A stretch of DNA of 64,000 nt from Heligmosomoides polygyrus polygyrus (Eukaryota > Nematoda > Chromadorea > Rhabditida > Heligmosomidae). The number at the start of each line of letters is the position of its first letter. The stretch's first letter is position 1. Made by a program: the position numbers and the translations under genes. Shown here one piece after another: positions 53,200 through 64,000 of the stretch. The notes beneath the pieces were generated by a model. The model ran no database searches, was not told the DNA's origin, and saw only the letters and a program-made list of their open reading frames with translations. Location: contig OX377201.1 of assembly GCA_947396885.1 (NCBI GenBank), positions 111,305,727-111,369,726 of the forward strand, written 5' to 3'.

Positions 53200-55650
53200 C
53201 TTTGCTGCATGCTGTTCTCTCCACCCTCACCTATCCATTACCTACCCTATTCTGGAGAGCTTGAGTGGAAGAAGAAGACTTACGAGCTCTGATGGTTTGA
53301 AAGTTCACTAGTGCCCAGCAGTTGCAGTACTTGTGTAATTTTCTTGAGATCTGAGGATGAACACCATTTACTAATGAAACGCCATGCGGGCGTTTGCACT
53401 GCACGTCACGGGAGTTAATTGTAGTTGTTCAGTTGAAGATGCTGAAACCTGTACCTATTAAGAGTCTTCACCTGGAATTCTTCTGGCCGCGTTATGCTGC
53501 TCAACATGACGATTTACATTACTGATTTCTGTTCTGTCCGCGCAGATTTATGACCGTATGCATGAAAAGATTCGCAGCAATTCAGTCTAAACCACCAATT
53601 CCTACTTATCGCTCAGACTAATTATTTGTTTTCGAAATAAAAAAAATCCTATGGGAAGCACGTCGATTCACCGGTCGGTCGACAAGCCTCACACCAAGTA
53701 AGCAATATCGGCTGTCTAATCAACGTTAACGGATGTTTTCGACCAATATCAATATCGATCGGTTACTATCGATTTTCGGCGCGAAGACCTGGCCTCCCAG
53801 ACAAAGTTCTACCTCGTCTGCAAAGAATAAAACACTGACCTCTTCATCAGCTGTCAACTAAAAGACGTTGCATGGACAAAGTACGCGTTCGTGGTGTCTC
53901 CACGACACCCCGTAGAACAGAATGCACGGCGCATACCAAAACGCCTCCGACTTTTCGCCAAGAAACCACGTAGTATCGTTTATGTGTTCTAACGTTTCCT
54001 AGATCGCCTTACGCGATCGCCACCAACATCTCCATTCACCTCCGTCGTGTGCGATAGTGACCCTGTGGGCCCTGCTCGATCGAAAAAATACGAAGAGCAT
54101 TGAATCGGTTGTTTTGGGCTTAGAACTGGCACGTAGAGGATTTATCTTAGTTTTCTGAGATGATTGCGTATAAGAAAGGAGTGTATATAGCGCAGTGGTA
54201 CGAGGCGGTGCCACATCCTCACCATAGGATCGTCTCAGGTTTCTTTCCGCGTCCGAACTGAAACCATCTTTTATGAGCTGCGAACTCTTCAAACTCATAA
54301 GCGATTGGTTTGCGTGAGTTGAATAAAAACGTTATCCTACTCTCACCATCAGTCAGGCATCGGAATAGGTTTGAAACTCCTAATGGGCAAGACCCATTCA
54401 AACAGTCCAGTGGTATCACGTAGAAATTGAATGCGTAGCGCGATTCGAAGGACTGATCCTCTCTGACTAAACTGCTACGCCTGCTTTGCTAAGCAGGTTC
54501 ATAGAAGCCTACGGACGAGCAAAGAACTTGAGTTGATCACCATCAGGCCAATGAATCAACGGTGATCTATCCGCCGATCTGGATCTCCCGCGCTGGACCT
54601 GGTCCACTGGGTGGTCTTGGCCCGCATCACCTTCAGCGACTGCCCTGGATGTGCGTCGTTATTTCCTCTCTCAGGCCACATTTCGGCCTTATTTATCTCA
54701 CCCAGGCCATTGTAGACGATCTTCTGAAGATTCTGTTCAGATCCTTCTAACTCGGCGTAACCAACCCCCCCCCCCCCCCCTCCCCCCTCATCCCCAGAGG
54801 AGACGAGAATTTCTCCATTGATGAGTCGTAACGTGCTTGTCTACTCCTTTCCCGACCAAAGGAGCGTACGGTTTACCTTGGCCTTTTGAGGCGTAGTCCA
54901 TTCCGTTTCAGGTTTTGCCAGCCTATGTCTGGCGATGGCCTTAGCCCAGCCCGGTAACTCTGTTCCTTTTCCCCTTTACTAATGAACTTCTCTAGCTCCT
55001 TAGGTCAGCATATCGTTGGTATTGTACAGAGGCCCAAGCAGTAGTAATTGCTCCACAGGTTGGGATGGACCCCTCAGAAGCTAAAAGAAAAAATCGACCT
55101 TACGGTTAGGCCCATACACTTCACGGTTCCTTCAAGATCAACCCCTAGACCTGGTCCGACAGAATAGATGGAGTGTATGAGCTGCTCTGTTTTGCCATTT
55201 AATCGGCAAGAAAAGGGCTAGAGGTTCTGTTCTACTAGCAAGACATAGCCGCTCTCAAACAGTAGCTTCTTCGGCTAAGGTACGATTTTGTGGAGCGGCC
55301 CGATCGCATGTCGCTGAAATGGGCAGCAATGAGAGATGGCAACACGCAAGCCAATCAAGCGGCAAGCGGCGTCGAATCAGAGTATAGTTGGGTGACAGAT
55401 GTTCTCGACATAAACCCAAGTGATGCAAGTGATGCTAGTGGCGCACGCTAATCGGCTACAAGGGAGGACAGAAAGTAAATGAAGTGATCGTTTAGAGATG
55501 AATGATTGTTCCTCGTTGTCCGAGTACTGTCCGAGTACTAGTATTCCGGCCCCAAATTGGCACTAAGTATGGCGCACATCGCGCGAGGGGCAACATTACG
55601 ATAGGGATCGAATACCTTGTGACGTTATCCTTGACATATAGGTTGAATCT
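53200..55650. other. Intergenic, no supported gene
   Basis: No exon, RNA gene or complete element was recognised. A C run at 54765-54780 and a fragment of the GGGCAGCA-ended MITE family near 55306-55450 are the only landmarks. Confidence 0.45.
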
Positions 55651-55657
55651 CGTGTCC

Positions 55658-55852
55658 TAGTCGCGAATGTGGGCAGCATTGGGAGACGAAAACGCACAAG
55701 CTTATCCGGTGCATCGAATGAGTGTGCCATTCAGAGGGCGTGTACGGTCAGTGTCCTGATTGGCTGGCCTACATTCTGTCACTGTTTTGACTGGTTATGT
55801 TTATGTGGTGCGTTCCCAGCTCCCAATGCTGCCCGCATTCGCTGCTACATGG
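55658..55852. mobile_element. MITE with GGGCAGCATTGGGAG ends
   Basis: The arms GTCGCGAATGTGGGCAGCAT / ATGCTGCCCGCATTCGC are inverted over about 195 bp. Related copies lie at 15199-15372 and, in part, near 55306. It sits just upstream of the exon at 55943. Confidence 0.75.
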
Positions 55853-55942
55853 GCCGACTTCATCAAAGAATTGGTGCTCAGAAGTCTTTGAGGCTGCTTT
55901 TGCATGTGCAACCAAGGCTGGTCTAATGCTGCGTTCGTTCAG

Positions 55943-56110
55943 GTGGCTGTGCTGGTCGTGCTCCTCGAGATGTGTCACGACCTGATCGTGCTGCCGGTGG
56001 TGTTCGCTGCTCTGCTGTTCAAGGAGACCCGTGTCTCACAGGAGAAGCCGCACCTGCTGACCATCATGGAAAGGAAGACCCGAGTCGGACACCAGGCAAG
56101 CCATGCCTAG
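55943..56110 (+). CDS. Terminal exon of an unidentified gene, predicted membrane segment
   Basis: After a GTTCAG acceptor, 55 codons in phase 0 run to TAG (56108-56110). The start is strongly hydrophobic (VAVLVVLLEMCHDLIVLPVV then FAALLF), consistent with a transmembrane helix, followed by a charged tail (KETRVSQEKPHLL). Upstream exons were not found, although 55904-55942 stays open in the same frame. It could be the last exon of the unrecognised gene or of a separate one. No family is recognised. Confidence 0.45.
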   Translation: MAVLVVLLEMCHDLIVLPVVFAALLFKETRVSQEKPHLLTIMERKTRVGHQASHA

Positions 56111-56604
56111 CCTTGACGTACTGACGCACTGTGATGTACGATACTACCCCTCACATTCCGCTATGAGTGCCTCTCTCGTCCACAATTCCCCATGCACGTA
56201 GCGCCCAGTGTTCCGCTAGAGGTCTCGTCATATTACGTCGATTTGTCTGTGCTCTTCCCTATTTACTGTATTTCCCTTTCCTTCGTTTTCTCTCTGTGTG
56301 TGTGTTCTGTCGCACACTTCACTGTGCTATTGTCTCGTTGCATCTCGCTAATCCTGTTGTGGTTGTTCAATCTGTAACAGTGCTGCTCAACAAGCTGCGC
56401 TCAGAAGATTTATAAATACGATACGTCTCGGTGCACTTGTCACGTTTTCTTCTGGAACGCTCTGGCCCTCTAGAAGCCGTTAAGGCTGATACTAAAAGGT
56501 CCTTCTTCAAAACTCGCTCCAGTTGGAGTGGCTCGTCACCGTTCAAGACGCGATTTTTCTGATTTGCTTCACCCCCAGATTGACGTGGGCTTCAGACTAC
56601 CTCG
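56111..56604. other. Presumed 3' flank before the satellite
   Basis: Pyrimidine-rich sequence without a gene. No canonical AATAAA was seen close to the stop. Confidence 0.4.
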
Positions 56605-57884
56605 ATTTTTTTCCGAATTCAGTCGACCACTGTGGTGAGACGCGGAAAGCTAACGGCCTAGATGTGCGTAGGCGAGCAGGACGATGAAGGTTCTTCACAC
56701 CGACGTGATCACAACTCTGCACCTGTCTATGTTGCCTTAACCCAAGCTGTCGTTTTAGGGCGATGGACTTAGCGGCCGAAGGTTCTTCCGCCCTTGCGCG
56801 CCCACATTTGAGTAGTCGACATTTCCAGTGATACGGTTCTGTTCAGCTCGAAAAGCTCTATCGAACGGTACCAATCTCGACCAATTTCGGAAAAACTGAT
56901 TTTCTGACAATTTCCCATCGAGGACGAGCACCAGCTAAGCCGAGCCTGCGCTGACGATGACGTCACGGAAAACCGATATTTTCAAGTTTCGGCAAGTTGG
57001 GTACCATTCGATAGAACTTTTGATAGGGAATTGAAAGGTTTCACTTAGAGTAGCGAGAAGTGTAAGATGAGCGAGTAAGGGCGCGGAGACCATCAAGCGT
57101 TGATGTGCCAAATTGCACGCGCGGGCGTGTTTGGAGCACAATAGCTCCGTCAAGCTTGAATCCTTCCGGCTACGGTTTATGGGTTTTGTATTCAGTAAGA
57201 AGATCTAGTAGAGCTCCGAAGCACAGCGACGTAGCTTAAGAACGGGCAAAGTTATAGCGTTGCGAATATGCAGGTTAGGCTTGAGTGGCCGGATTTTTTT
57301 CCAAATTCAGTCGACCACTGCGGTGAGACGCGGAAAGCTAACGGCCTAAGTGTGTGTAGGTGAGCAGAACGATGAAGGTTCTTCACACCGACTTGATCAC
57401 AACTCTCCACCTTCCCATATTGCCTTAACCCAAGCTGCCGTTTTAGGGCGATGGACTTAGCGGCCGAAGGTTCTTCCCCCCTTGCGCGCCCATATTTGAG
57501 TATTCGATACTTCCAGCAACACGGTTCTGTTCAGCTCGAAAAGCTCTATCGAACGGTACCAATCTCGACCAATTTCGGAAAAACTGATTTTCTGACAATT
57601 TCCCATCGAGGACGAGCACCAGCTAAGCCGAGCCTGCGCTGACGATGACGTCACGGAAAACCGATATTTTCAAGTTTCGCCAAGTTGGGTACCTTTCGAT
57701 AGAGCTTTTGATAGCGAATTGAAAGGTTTCACTTAGAGTAGCGAGAAGTGTAAGATGAGCGAGTAAGGGCGCGGAGACCATCAAGCGTTGATGTGCCAAA
57801 TTGCACGCGCGGGCGTGTTTGGAGCACAATAGCTCCGTCAAGCTTGAATCCTTCCGGCTACGGCTTGTGGGTTTTGTAGCCAGT

Positions 57885-60800
57885 AGGAAGGTCTAGTAGG
57901 ATGTCCGTTCCTCCACGTGGTGCCACTGGAAACTGTTCGCTATGCGAGCTAAGCTAAGCACGGACACTCGATTGCAGGCGACAGGCCCTTGTGACAGGCC
58001 GGCCTATGGAGATCCCATGTCACATCACATGGTTGATGGCGTTAACGGTTTGTCGAGATAATGCTACGGCGTCCGCGGGAGCCGACGCGCACTCGCAAAG
58101 CCCGGCGAGTGTGAGAAGTATGCGAGGGTCCCTGATGCGAGGACGGCATCGGGGGGCAACTGAGCAAGTCCAAAAGTCCCGTAACGTAAGCAGGACCCGC
58201 GTTGCTACGCTGAATGTGGGTACGTTGACGGGCCGCTCGTGCGAGTTGGTAGAAGCACTGGAGCGAAGACGAATCGACTTATGTGCGGTACAGGAGACGA
58301 GGTGGTCCTGTTGCAAGTCGAGGGACATAGGCCGAGGCTTTAAGGCCATTCTGTGCAGCAGTCCCAGGACCACCAGCGGTGTTGGTGTGGTCGTCTCCGA
58401 ACGTTTCCGAGATGCGATTGCAAGCGTGGAACGTTTCAGTGACCGCTTGATGAAGGTCGTTGTTGCTGCTGAACAGCGTATGTATCATTTCTTCTCTGCA
58501 TACGCTCCGCAGACAGGCTGCTCCGAGCGAGCGAAGGACGAGTTTTGGACCCTGCTTGATGAGAAGACAGCAGAGGTGCCGCCAGAAGACGCTGTCGTTG
58601 TCGCAGGTGATCTCAACGGCCACGTTGGGACTGCGAAAGATGGTTACAGCTGTCATGGCGGTTTCGGTTATGGAGCACGTAACGCTGATGGTGAGCGAAT
58701 TCTTGAGTATGCGGACTCGCATAATCTCACCATCGCGAACACAATGTTTCGAAAGCGTGACTCCCATCTCGTGTCGTTCTATAGCGGGAATACCAAGACA
58801 CAGATTGACTTTATCCTTATCAAGAATCGCGATCGAAGGCTGGTCACAGATGCGAAGGTTGTGCCATACGAGACTGTCGCCACGCAGCACCGTCCGCTGA
58901 TCTGCACACTCAAGATCTCCCCTCCGAGGCTGAGGCAGGTCGAGCGATGCGGACCATCAAGGATCAAGTGGTGGCGGATGAAAGAGAAGGACGCAGCTGT
59001 TGTTGCTCGTATTCGGTTGCCGACGGTTACCAATGTTGAGGAGACATGGAAACGTGCAACCGATTCGATACTACAAGCTGCACGTTCCGAACTGGGCATG
59101 ACGAAGCCTGGACGGCGTAAGATTGAGAAGCAGACTTGGCTGTGGACTGACGACGTCAAGGAAAAAGTCAAAGAGAAGAAGAGACTATATCACGCTTTTC
59201 TCAGCGACAAGACAGCCGACAATTGGCGTATGTACCAAGAAGCGAAGAGGGCGGCTAAGAAGGCTGTTGCCGTTGCAAAAGCTTCTCATTATGAGTATGT
59301 CAACGAGAAACTCGAGACGCGCGATGGTGAACGACAACTTTATCGGCTTGCCAAAGCACGCCATCGCCAGAGCGAGGACATCGAAAAGTTCTTTGGCATC
59401 AACGATGAGAATGGCCATCTGCTGATGAACCGCAAAAGGGCTATGGAACGATGGCATGACTACTTCGAGAGAATTTCAACAGTAGAGTTTGCCCATCCGT
59501 CTATCCCTTGCGTCCCTCCTACGCACGGTCCTGTGCAGAAAATCACTGTGGAGGAGACGGAAGCGGCTTTGAAGAAGATGAAGCCAGGCAAAGCAACGGG
59601 CCCTGACGACATAGCGGCCGAACTATGGAACTCGAGGTGCTGGAATCCTGCTGAATGGCTAACGAAGTTTTTCAACCAGGTTGTTGCGGAGAAGAAGGTT
59701 CCTGGTAGTTGGCAGCAAAGCACGACGATCCCGATCTGGAAGAAGAAGGGCAGTCCCGCGGACTGCACAAGTTACCGTCCAATCCGATTGCTCTCGCACA
59801 GTATGAAAATATTTGAGCGAATTGTGGATGGACGTATTCGCGAGATCGTCCGGCTTTCCACCAACCAGTGTGGCTTCGTAGCCGGCTGTGGCACCATCGA
59901 CGCCATTCATGCTGTTCGTCTTCTTGTGGAAAGACATCGCGAGAAACAAAAACCGCTGCATCTTGCTTTCCTCGACCTGGAGAAAGCATTTGATCGTGTA
60001 CCGCGTGAGGTCATATGGTATGCCTTACGACAGCACGGTGTCCCTGAAGAACTGATCGAGTGGGTGCGCATTCTTTACTCTTGTCCTAAGAGTCAAGTGC
60101 GAGCGCCGGCCGGCACATCCACGGAGTTTCCAATCTCCGTCGGTGTTCACCAAGGTTCCGCGCTTTCCCCACTTCTTTTCATTGTCGTAATGGATGCCAT
60201 TTCGCGAGACCTTCAGAAGCCTGCTCCTTGGACGCTGCTCTATGCAGATGACGTAATGCTTGCGAGTGAAGACAAGGCCGAACTTGAGCGACAAGTGCAA
60301 GCTTGGTGTGACCGCTTGGCGGCGTTCGGGCTCAAGCTAAACGTCCAAAAATCTGAGTACTTGACGACAGACGTAAACGAGACTGGGTCCATTGAGATCA
60401 ATGGCACTGCGCTCGTACGAGCGACACATTTCAAGTACCTTGGATCTGCAATTGCGTCTGATGGTAGTCTGACGTGCGAGGTGAACTCACGCGTGAGCGC
60501 AGCGTGGTCCAAATGGCGCTCAATGACAGGCGTTCTGTGCGACAGAAAGATACCGGAGCGCTTAAAATCAAAGATCTACAGAACCGTCGTCCGACCAGTA
60601 GCGATGTACGGTGCTGAGTGCTGGCCTGCAACGAAGGAAGTTGAGAGCCGCCTCAGCGTGATGGAGACGAAAATGCTGCGCTGGACGGCTGGTGTCACGC
60701 GTTTGGATCATGTTCGCAATGTCTCCGTACGTCAAAGGCTTGGCGTCGCTCCAATTGCTGACAAGCTACGTGAAGCTCGCCTACGGTGGTATGGCCATGT

Positions 60801-61043
60801 TCTTCGTGCGGACGGCGACACCGTTCGGAAGATTGGCCTCAACATAGATGTGCCCGGAAAACGGCCTAAAGGACGACCTAGGCAACGCTGGCTTGATACG
60901 TTGCACGTGGACTTAAAGGAAGCTGGTATCCACCCCGATCAAGCGTTTGATCGTGCGAAGTGGCGTCATCATACCAGAAGAGCGGACCCCGCTGCTAAGC
61001 GGGACAAACGCTGAAGAATAAGAAGAAGAGGAAGGTCTAGTAG
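57885..61043 (+). mobile_element. RTE-clade retrotransposon, copy 2, inserted in the satellite
   Basis: The 15-bp duplication AGGAAGGTCTAGTAG (57885-57899, 61029-61043) flanks a body starting at 57900 (GATGTCCGTTCCTCC) and ending in a GAAGAATAAGAAGAAG tail. Removing body plus one duplication (3144 bp) restores an exact 688-bp monomer. Confidence 0.94.
58006..61014 (+). CDS. RTE endonuclease-reverse transcriptase, intact
   Basis: About 1002 codons from the first ATG (58006); the frame is open five codons further upstream but only from GTG. The N-terminal endonuclease has all expected residues: TLNVGTLTGR (N about 70), VQETRW (E about 97), AGDLNGHVG (D about 202), QIDFIL (D about 268) and QHRPL (H about 295). 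RT motifs follow: SYRPIRLLSH, LAFLDLEKAFDRVP, GVHQGSALSPLL and LLYADDVML near 746. The C-terminus carries YGAECWPATKEVE and RWYGHVLRADGD, typical of the protein family annotated elsewhere as craniofacial development protein 2-like, a BovB/RTE derivative. The stop is followed almost directly by the tail, so there is no real 3' UTR. It encodes the nicking and reverse-transcription activities for its own transposition; no defect is visible. Confidence 0.95.
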   Translation: MEIPCHITWLMALTVCRDNATASAGADAHSQSPASVRSMRGSLMRGRHRGATEQVQKSRNVSRTRVATLNVGTLTGRSCELVEALERRRIDLCAVQETRWSCCKSRDIGRGFKAILCSSPRTTSGVGVVVSERFRDAIASVERFSDRLMKVVVAAEQRMYHFFSAYAPQTGCSERAKDEFWTLLDEKTAEVPPEDAVVVAGDLNGHVGTAKDGYSCHGGFGYGARNADGERILEYADSHNLTIANTMFRKRDSHLVSFYSGNTKTQIDFILIKNRDRRLVTDAKVVPYETVATQHRPLICTLKISPPRLRQVERCGPSRIKWWRMKEKDAAVVARIRLPTVTNVEETWKRATDSILQAARSELGMTKPGRRKIEKQTWLWTDDVKEKVKEKKRLYHAFLSDKTADNWRMYQEAKRAAKKAVAVAKASHYEYVNEKLETRDGERQLYRLAKARHRQSEDIEKFFGINDENGHLLMNRKRAMERWHDYFERISTVEFAHPSIPCVPPTHGPVQKITVEETEAALKKMKPGKATGPDDIAAELWNSRCWNPAEWLTKFFNQVVAEKKVPGSWQQSTTIPIWKKKGSPADCTSYRPIRLLSHSMKIFERIVDGRIREIVRLSTNQCGFVAGCGTIDAIHAVRLLVERHREKQKPLHLAFLDLEKAFDRVPREVIWYALRQHGVPEELIEWVRILYSCPKSQVRAPAGTSTEFPISVGVHQGSALSPLLFIVVMDAISRDLQKPAPWTLLYADDVMLASEDKAELERQVQAWCDRLAAFGLKLNVQKSEYLTTDVNETGSIEINGTALVRATHFKYLGSAIASDGSLTCEVNSRVSAAWSKWRSMTGVLCDRKIPERLKSKIYRTVVRPVAMYGAECWPATKEVESRLSVMETKMLRWTAGVTRLDHVRNVSVRQRLGVAPIADKLREARLRWYGHVLRADGDTVRKIGLNIDVPGKRPKGRPRQRWLDTLHVDLKEAGIHPDQAFDRAKWRHHTRRADPAAKRDKR

Positions 61044-64000
61044 AACTCCGACGCACAGCGACATAGCTTAAGAACGGGCAAGGTTATAGCGGTGCGAATA
61101 TGCAGGTTAGACTTGAGTGGCCGGATTTTTTTCCGAATTCAGTCGACCACTGTGGTGAGACGCGGAAAGCTAACGGCCTAGATGTGCGTAGGCGAGCAGG
61201 ACGATGAAGGTTCTTCACACCGACGTGATCACAACTCTGCACCTGCCTCTGTTGCCTTAACCCAAGCTGCCGTTTTAGGGCGATGGACTTAGCGGCCGAA
61301 GGTTCTTCCGCCCTTGCGCGCCCATATTTGAGTACTCGACATTTCCAGTGATACGGTTCTGTTCAGCTCGAAAAGCTCTATCGAACGGTACCAATCTCGA
61401 CCAATTTCGGAAAAACTGATTTTCTGACAATTTCCCATCGAGGACGAGCACCAGCTAAGCCGAGCCTGCGCTGACGATGACGTCACGGAAAACCGATATT
61501 TTCAAGTTTCGCCAAGTTGGGTACCTTTCGATAGAGCTTTTGATAGCGAATTGAAAGGTTTCACTTAGAGTAGCGAGAAGTGTAAGATGAGCGAGTAAGG
61601 GCGCGGAGACCATCAAGCGTTGATGTGCCAAATTGCACGCGCGGGCGTGTTTGGAGCACAATAGCTCCGTCAAGCTTGAATCCTTCCGGCTACGGCTTGT
61701 GGGTTTTGTAGCCAGTAGGAAGGTCTAGTAGAACTCCGACGCACAGCGACGTAGCTTAAGAACGGGCAAAGTTATAGCGGTGCGAATATGCAGGTTAGGC
61801 TTGAGTGGCCGGATTTTTTTCCGAATTCAGTCGACCACTGTGGTGAGGCGCGGAAAGCTAACGGCCTAGATGTGCGTAGGCGAGCAGGACGATGAAGGTT
61901 CTTCACACCGACGTGATCACAACTCTCCACTTTCCCATATTGCCTTAACCCAAGCTGCCGTTTTAGGGCGATGGACTTAGCGGCCGAAGGTTCTTCCGCC
62001 CTTGCGCGCCCATATTTGAGTAGTCGACATTTCCAGTGATACGGTTCTGTTCAGCTCGAAAAGCTCTATCGAACGGTACCAATCTCGACCAATTTTGGAA
62101 AAACTGATTTTCTGACAATTTCCCATCGAGGACGAGCACCAGCTAAGCCGAGCCTGCGCTGACGATGACGTCACGGAAAACCGATATTTTCAAGTTCGCC
62201 AAGTTGGGTACCTTTCGATAGAGCTTTTGATAGCGAATTGAAAGGTTTCACTTAGAGTAGCGAGAAGTGTAAGATGAGCGAGTAAGGGGGCGGAGAACAT
62301 CGAGTGTTGATGTGCCAAATTGCACGCGCGGGCGTGTTTGGAGCACAATAGCTCCGTAAAGCTTGAATCCTTCCGACTACGGTTTATGGGTTTTGTATTC
62401 AGTAAGAAGATCTAGTAGAGCTCCGAAGCACAGCGACGTAGCTTAAGAACGGGCAAAGTTATAGCGGTGCGAATATGCAGGTTAGGCTTGAGTGGCCGGA
62501 TTTTTTTCCAAATTCAGTCGACCACTGTGGTGAGACGCGGAAAGCTAACGGCCTAAGTGTGTGTAGGTGAGCAGAACGATGAAGGTTCTTCACACCGACT
62601 TGATCACAACTCTCCACTTTCCCATATTGCCTTAACCCAAGCTGCCGTTTTAGGGCGATGGACTTAGCGGCCGAAGGTTCTTCCGCCCTTGCGCGCCCAT
62701 ATTTGAGTAGTCGACATTTCCAGTGATACGGTTCTGTTCAGCTCGAAAAGCTCTATCGAACGGTACCAATCTCGACCAATTTCGGAAAAACTGATTTTCT
62801 GACAATTTCCCATCGTGGACGAGCACCAGCTAAGCCGAGCCTGCGCTGACGATGACGTCACGGAAAACCGATATTTTCAAGTTTCGCCAAGTTGGGTACC
62901 ATTCGATAGAGCTTTTGATAGCGAATTGAAAGGTTTCACTTAGAGTAGCGAGAAGTGTAAGATGAGCGAGTAAGGGCGCGGAGACCATCAAGCGTTGATG
63001 TGCCAAATTGCACGCGCGGGCGTGTTTGGAGCACAATAGCTCCGTCAAGCTTGAATCCTTCCGGCTACGGTTTATGGGTTTTGTATTCAGTAAGAAGATC
63101 TAGTAGAGCTCCGAAGCACAGCGACGTAGCTTAAGAACGGGCAAAGTTATAGCGTTGCGAATATGCAGGTTAGGCTTGAGTGGCCGGATTTTTTTTCCAA
63201 ATTCAGTCGACCACTGCGGTGAGACGCGGAAAGCTAACGGCCTAGATGTGCGTAGGCGAGCAGGACGATGAAGGTTCTTCACACCGACGTGATCACAACT
63301 CTGCACCTGCCTCTGTTGCCTTAACCCAAGCTGCCGTTTTAGGGCGATGGACTTAGCGGCCGAAGGTTCTTCCGCCCTTGCGCGCCCATATTTGAGTAGT
63401 CGACATTTCCAGTGATACGGTTCTGTTCAGCTCGAAAAGCTCTATCGAACGGTACCAATCTCGACCAATTTCGGAAAAACTGATTTTCTGACAATTTCCC
63501 ATCGTGGACGAGCACCAGCTAAGCCGAGCCTGCGCTGACGATGACGTCACGGAAAACCGATATTTTCAAGGTTCGCCAAGTTGGGTACCATTCGATAGAG
63601 CTTTTGATAGCGAATTGAAAGGTTTCACTTAGAGTAGCGAGAAGTGTAAGATGAGCGAGTAAGGGCGCGGAGACCATCAAGCGTTGATGTGCCAAATTGC
63701 ACGCGCGGGCGTGTTCGGAGCACAATAGCTCCGTCAAGCTTGATTCCTTCCGACTACGGCTAGTGGGTTTTGTAGCCAGTAGGAAGGTCTAGTAGAGCTC
63801 CGACGCACAGCGAAGTAGCTTAAGAACGGGCAAAGTTATAGCGGTGCGAATATGCAGGTTAGGCTTGAGTGGCCGGATTTTTTTCCAAATTCAGTCGACC
63901 ACTGTGGTGAGACGCGGAAAGCTAACGGCCTAAGTGTGTGTAGGTGAGCAGAACGATGAAGGTTCTTCACACCGACTTGATCACAACTCTCCACTTTCCC

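Larger units (their letters stand above)
56605..64000. repeat. 688-bp satellite array, at least seven monomers, open at the right edge
   Basis: The marker ATTCAGTCGACCACTG starts at 56617, 57305, 61137, 61825, 62512, 63201 and 63889. Spacings are 688, 687, 689 and 688 once the 3144-bp retrotransposon insertion is subtracted from the second interval. Monomers are highly similar. Each contains GATGACGTCACGG (CRE-like palindrome) and two minus-strand ORFs of 65 and 72 codons that recur because the unit recurs; they have no recognised domain. Two sequence variants alternate imperfectly. The array continues beyond the window. Confidence 0.95.

Noticed and set aside
56769..63737. Recurring minus-strand ORFs of 65 and 72 codons
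   Set aside because: They recur because the satellite monomer recurs; no domain, splice context or coding bias distinguishes them.

Overview
The window is animal nuclear DNA, most probably from a parasitic clade V (strongylid, hookworm-like) nematode. The evidence is: small exons with TTTTCAG-type acceptors, an astacin protease of the worm NAS type, nematode-style RTE, CR1-like and BEL/Pao retroelements, and a 21-nt match to the nematode spliced leader SL1. Species cannot be fixed from sequence alone. There are no bacterial-style operons, rRNA genes, convincing tRNA genes or CRISPR arrays. Host coding sequence is sparse; most of the window is transposable elements (TEs), short inverted-repeat elements (MITEs), SINEs and satellite.

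Layout. 790-16688: an astacin metalloprotease gene (+), ten exons in consistent phase, 5' part missing, introns full of hAT-like MITEs, a SINE and mariner relics. 17563-20728: a dead RTE retrotransposon with 16-bp target duplications. 23281-25216: a TIR-bounded segment carrying a copy of an LRR exon. 26085-28489: an LRR gene (+) with one in-frame TGA. 28318-29670: the source copy of the duplicated LRR segment. 31038-46377: an unrecognised host gene (+) with one in-frame TAG, whose large intron holds a decayed CR1-like LINE (33254-37284, minus) and a BEL/Pao LTR retrotransposon (37285-45083, minus). 48488-51260: a large inverted repeat, one arm of which took a mariner-type foldback element. 55943-56110: a terminal exon with a predicted membrane helix. 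56605-64000: an array of 688-bp satellite monomers running off the end, interrupted by an intact RTE copy (58006-61014).

The most striking observation is that both 451-bp LTRs of the BEL/Pao element contain, in sense orientation, 21 of the 22 nt of SL1 followed by GT. A piggyBac-type MITE later inserted at the TTAA inside that match in the 3' LTR. The window also holds several natural filled/empty-site pairs: a SINE in one LRR-segment copy only, a piggyBac MITE in one LTR only, and a mariner element in one inverted-repeat arm only. Together with a hAT MITE nested in a SINE, they give target-site rules and relative ages directly from the sequence.
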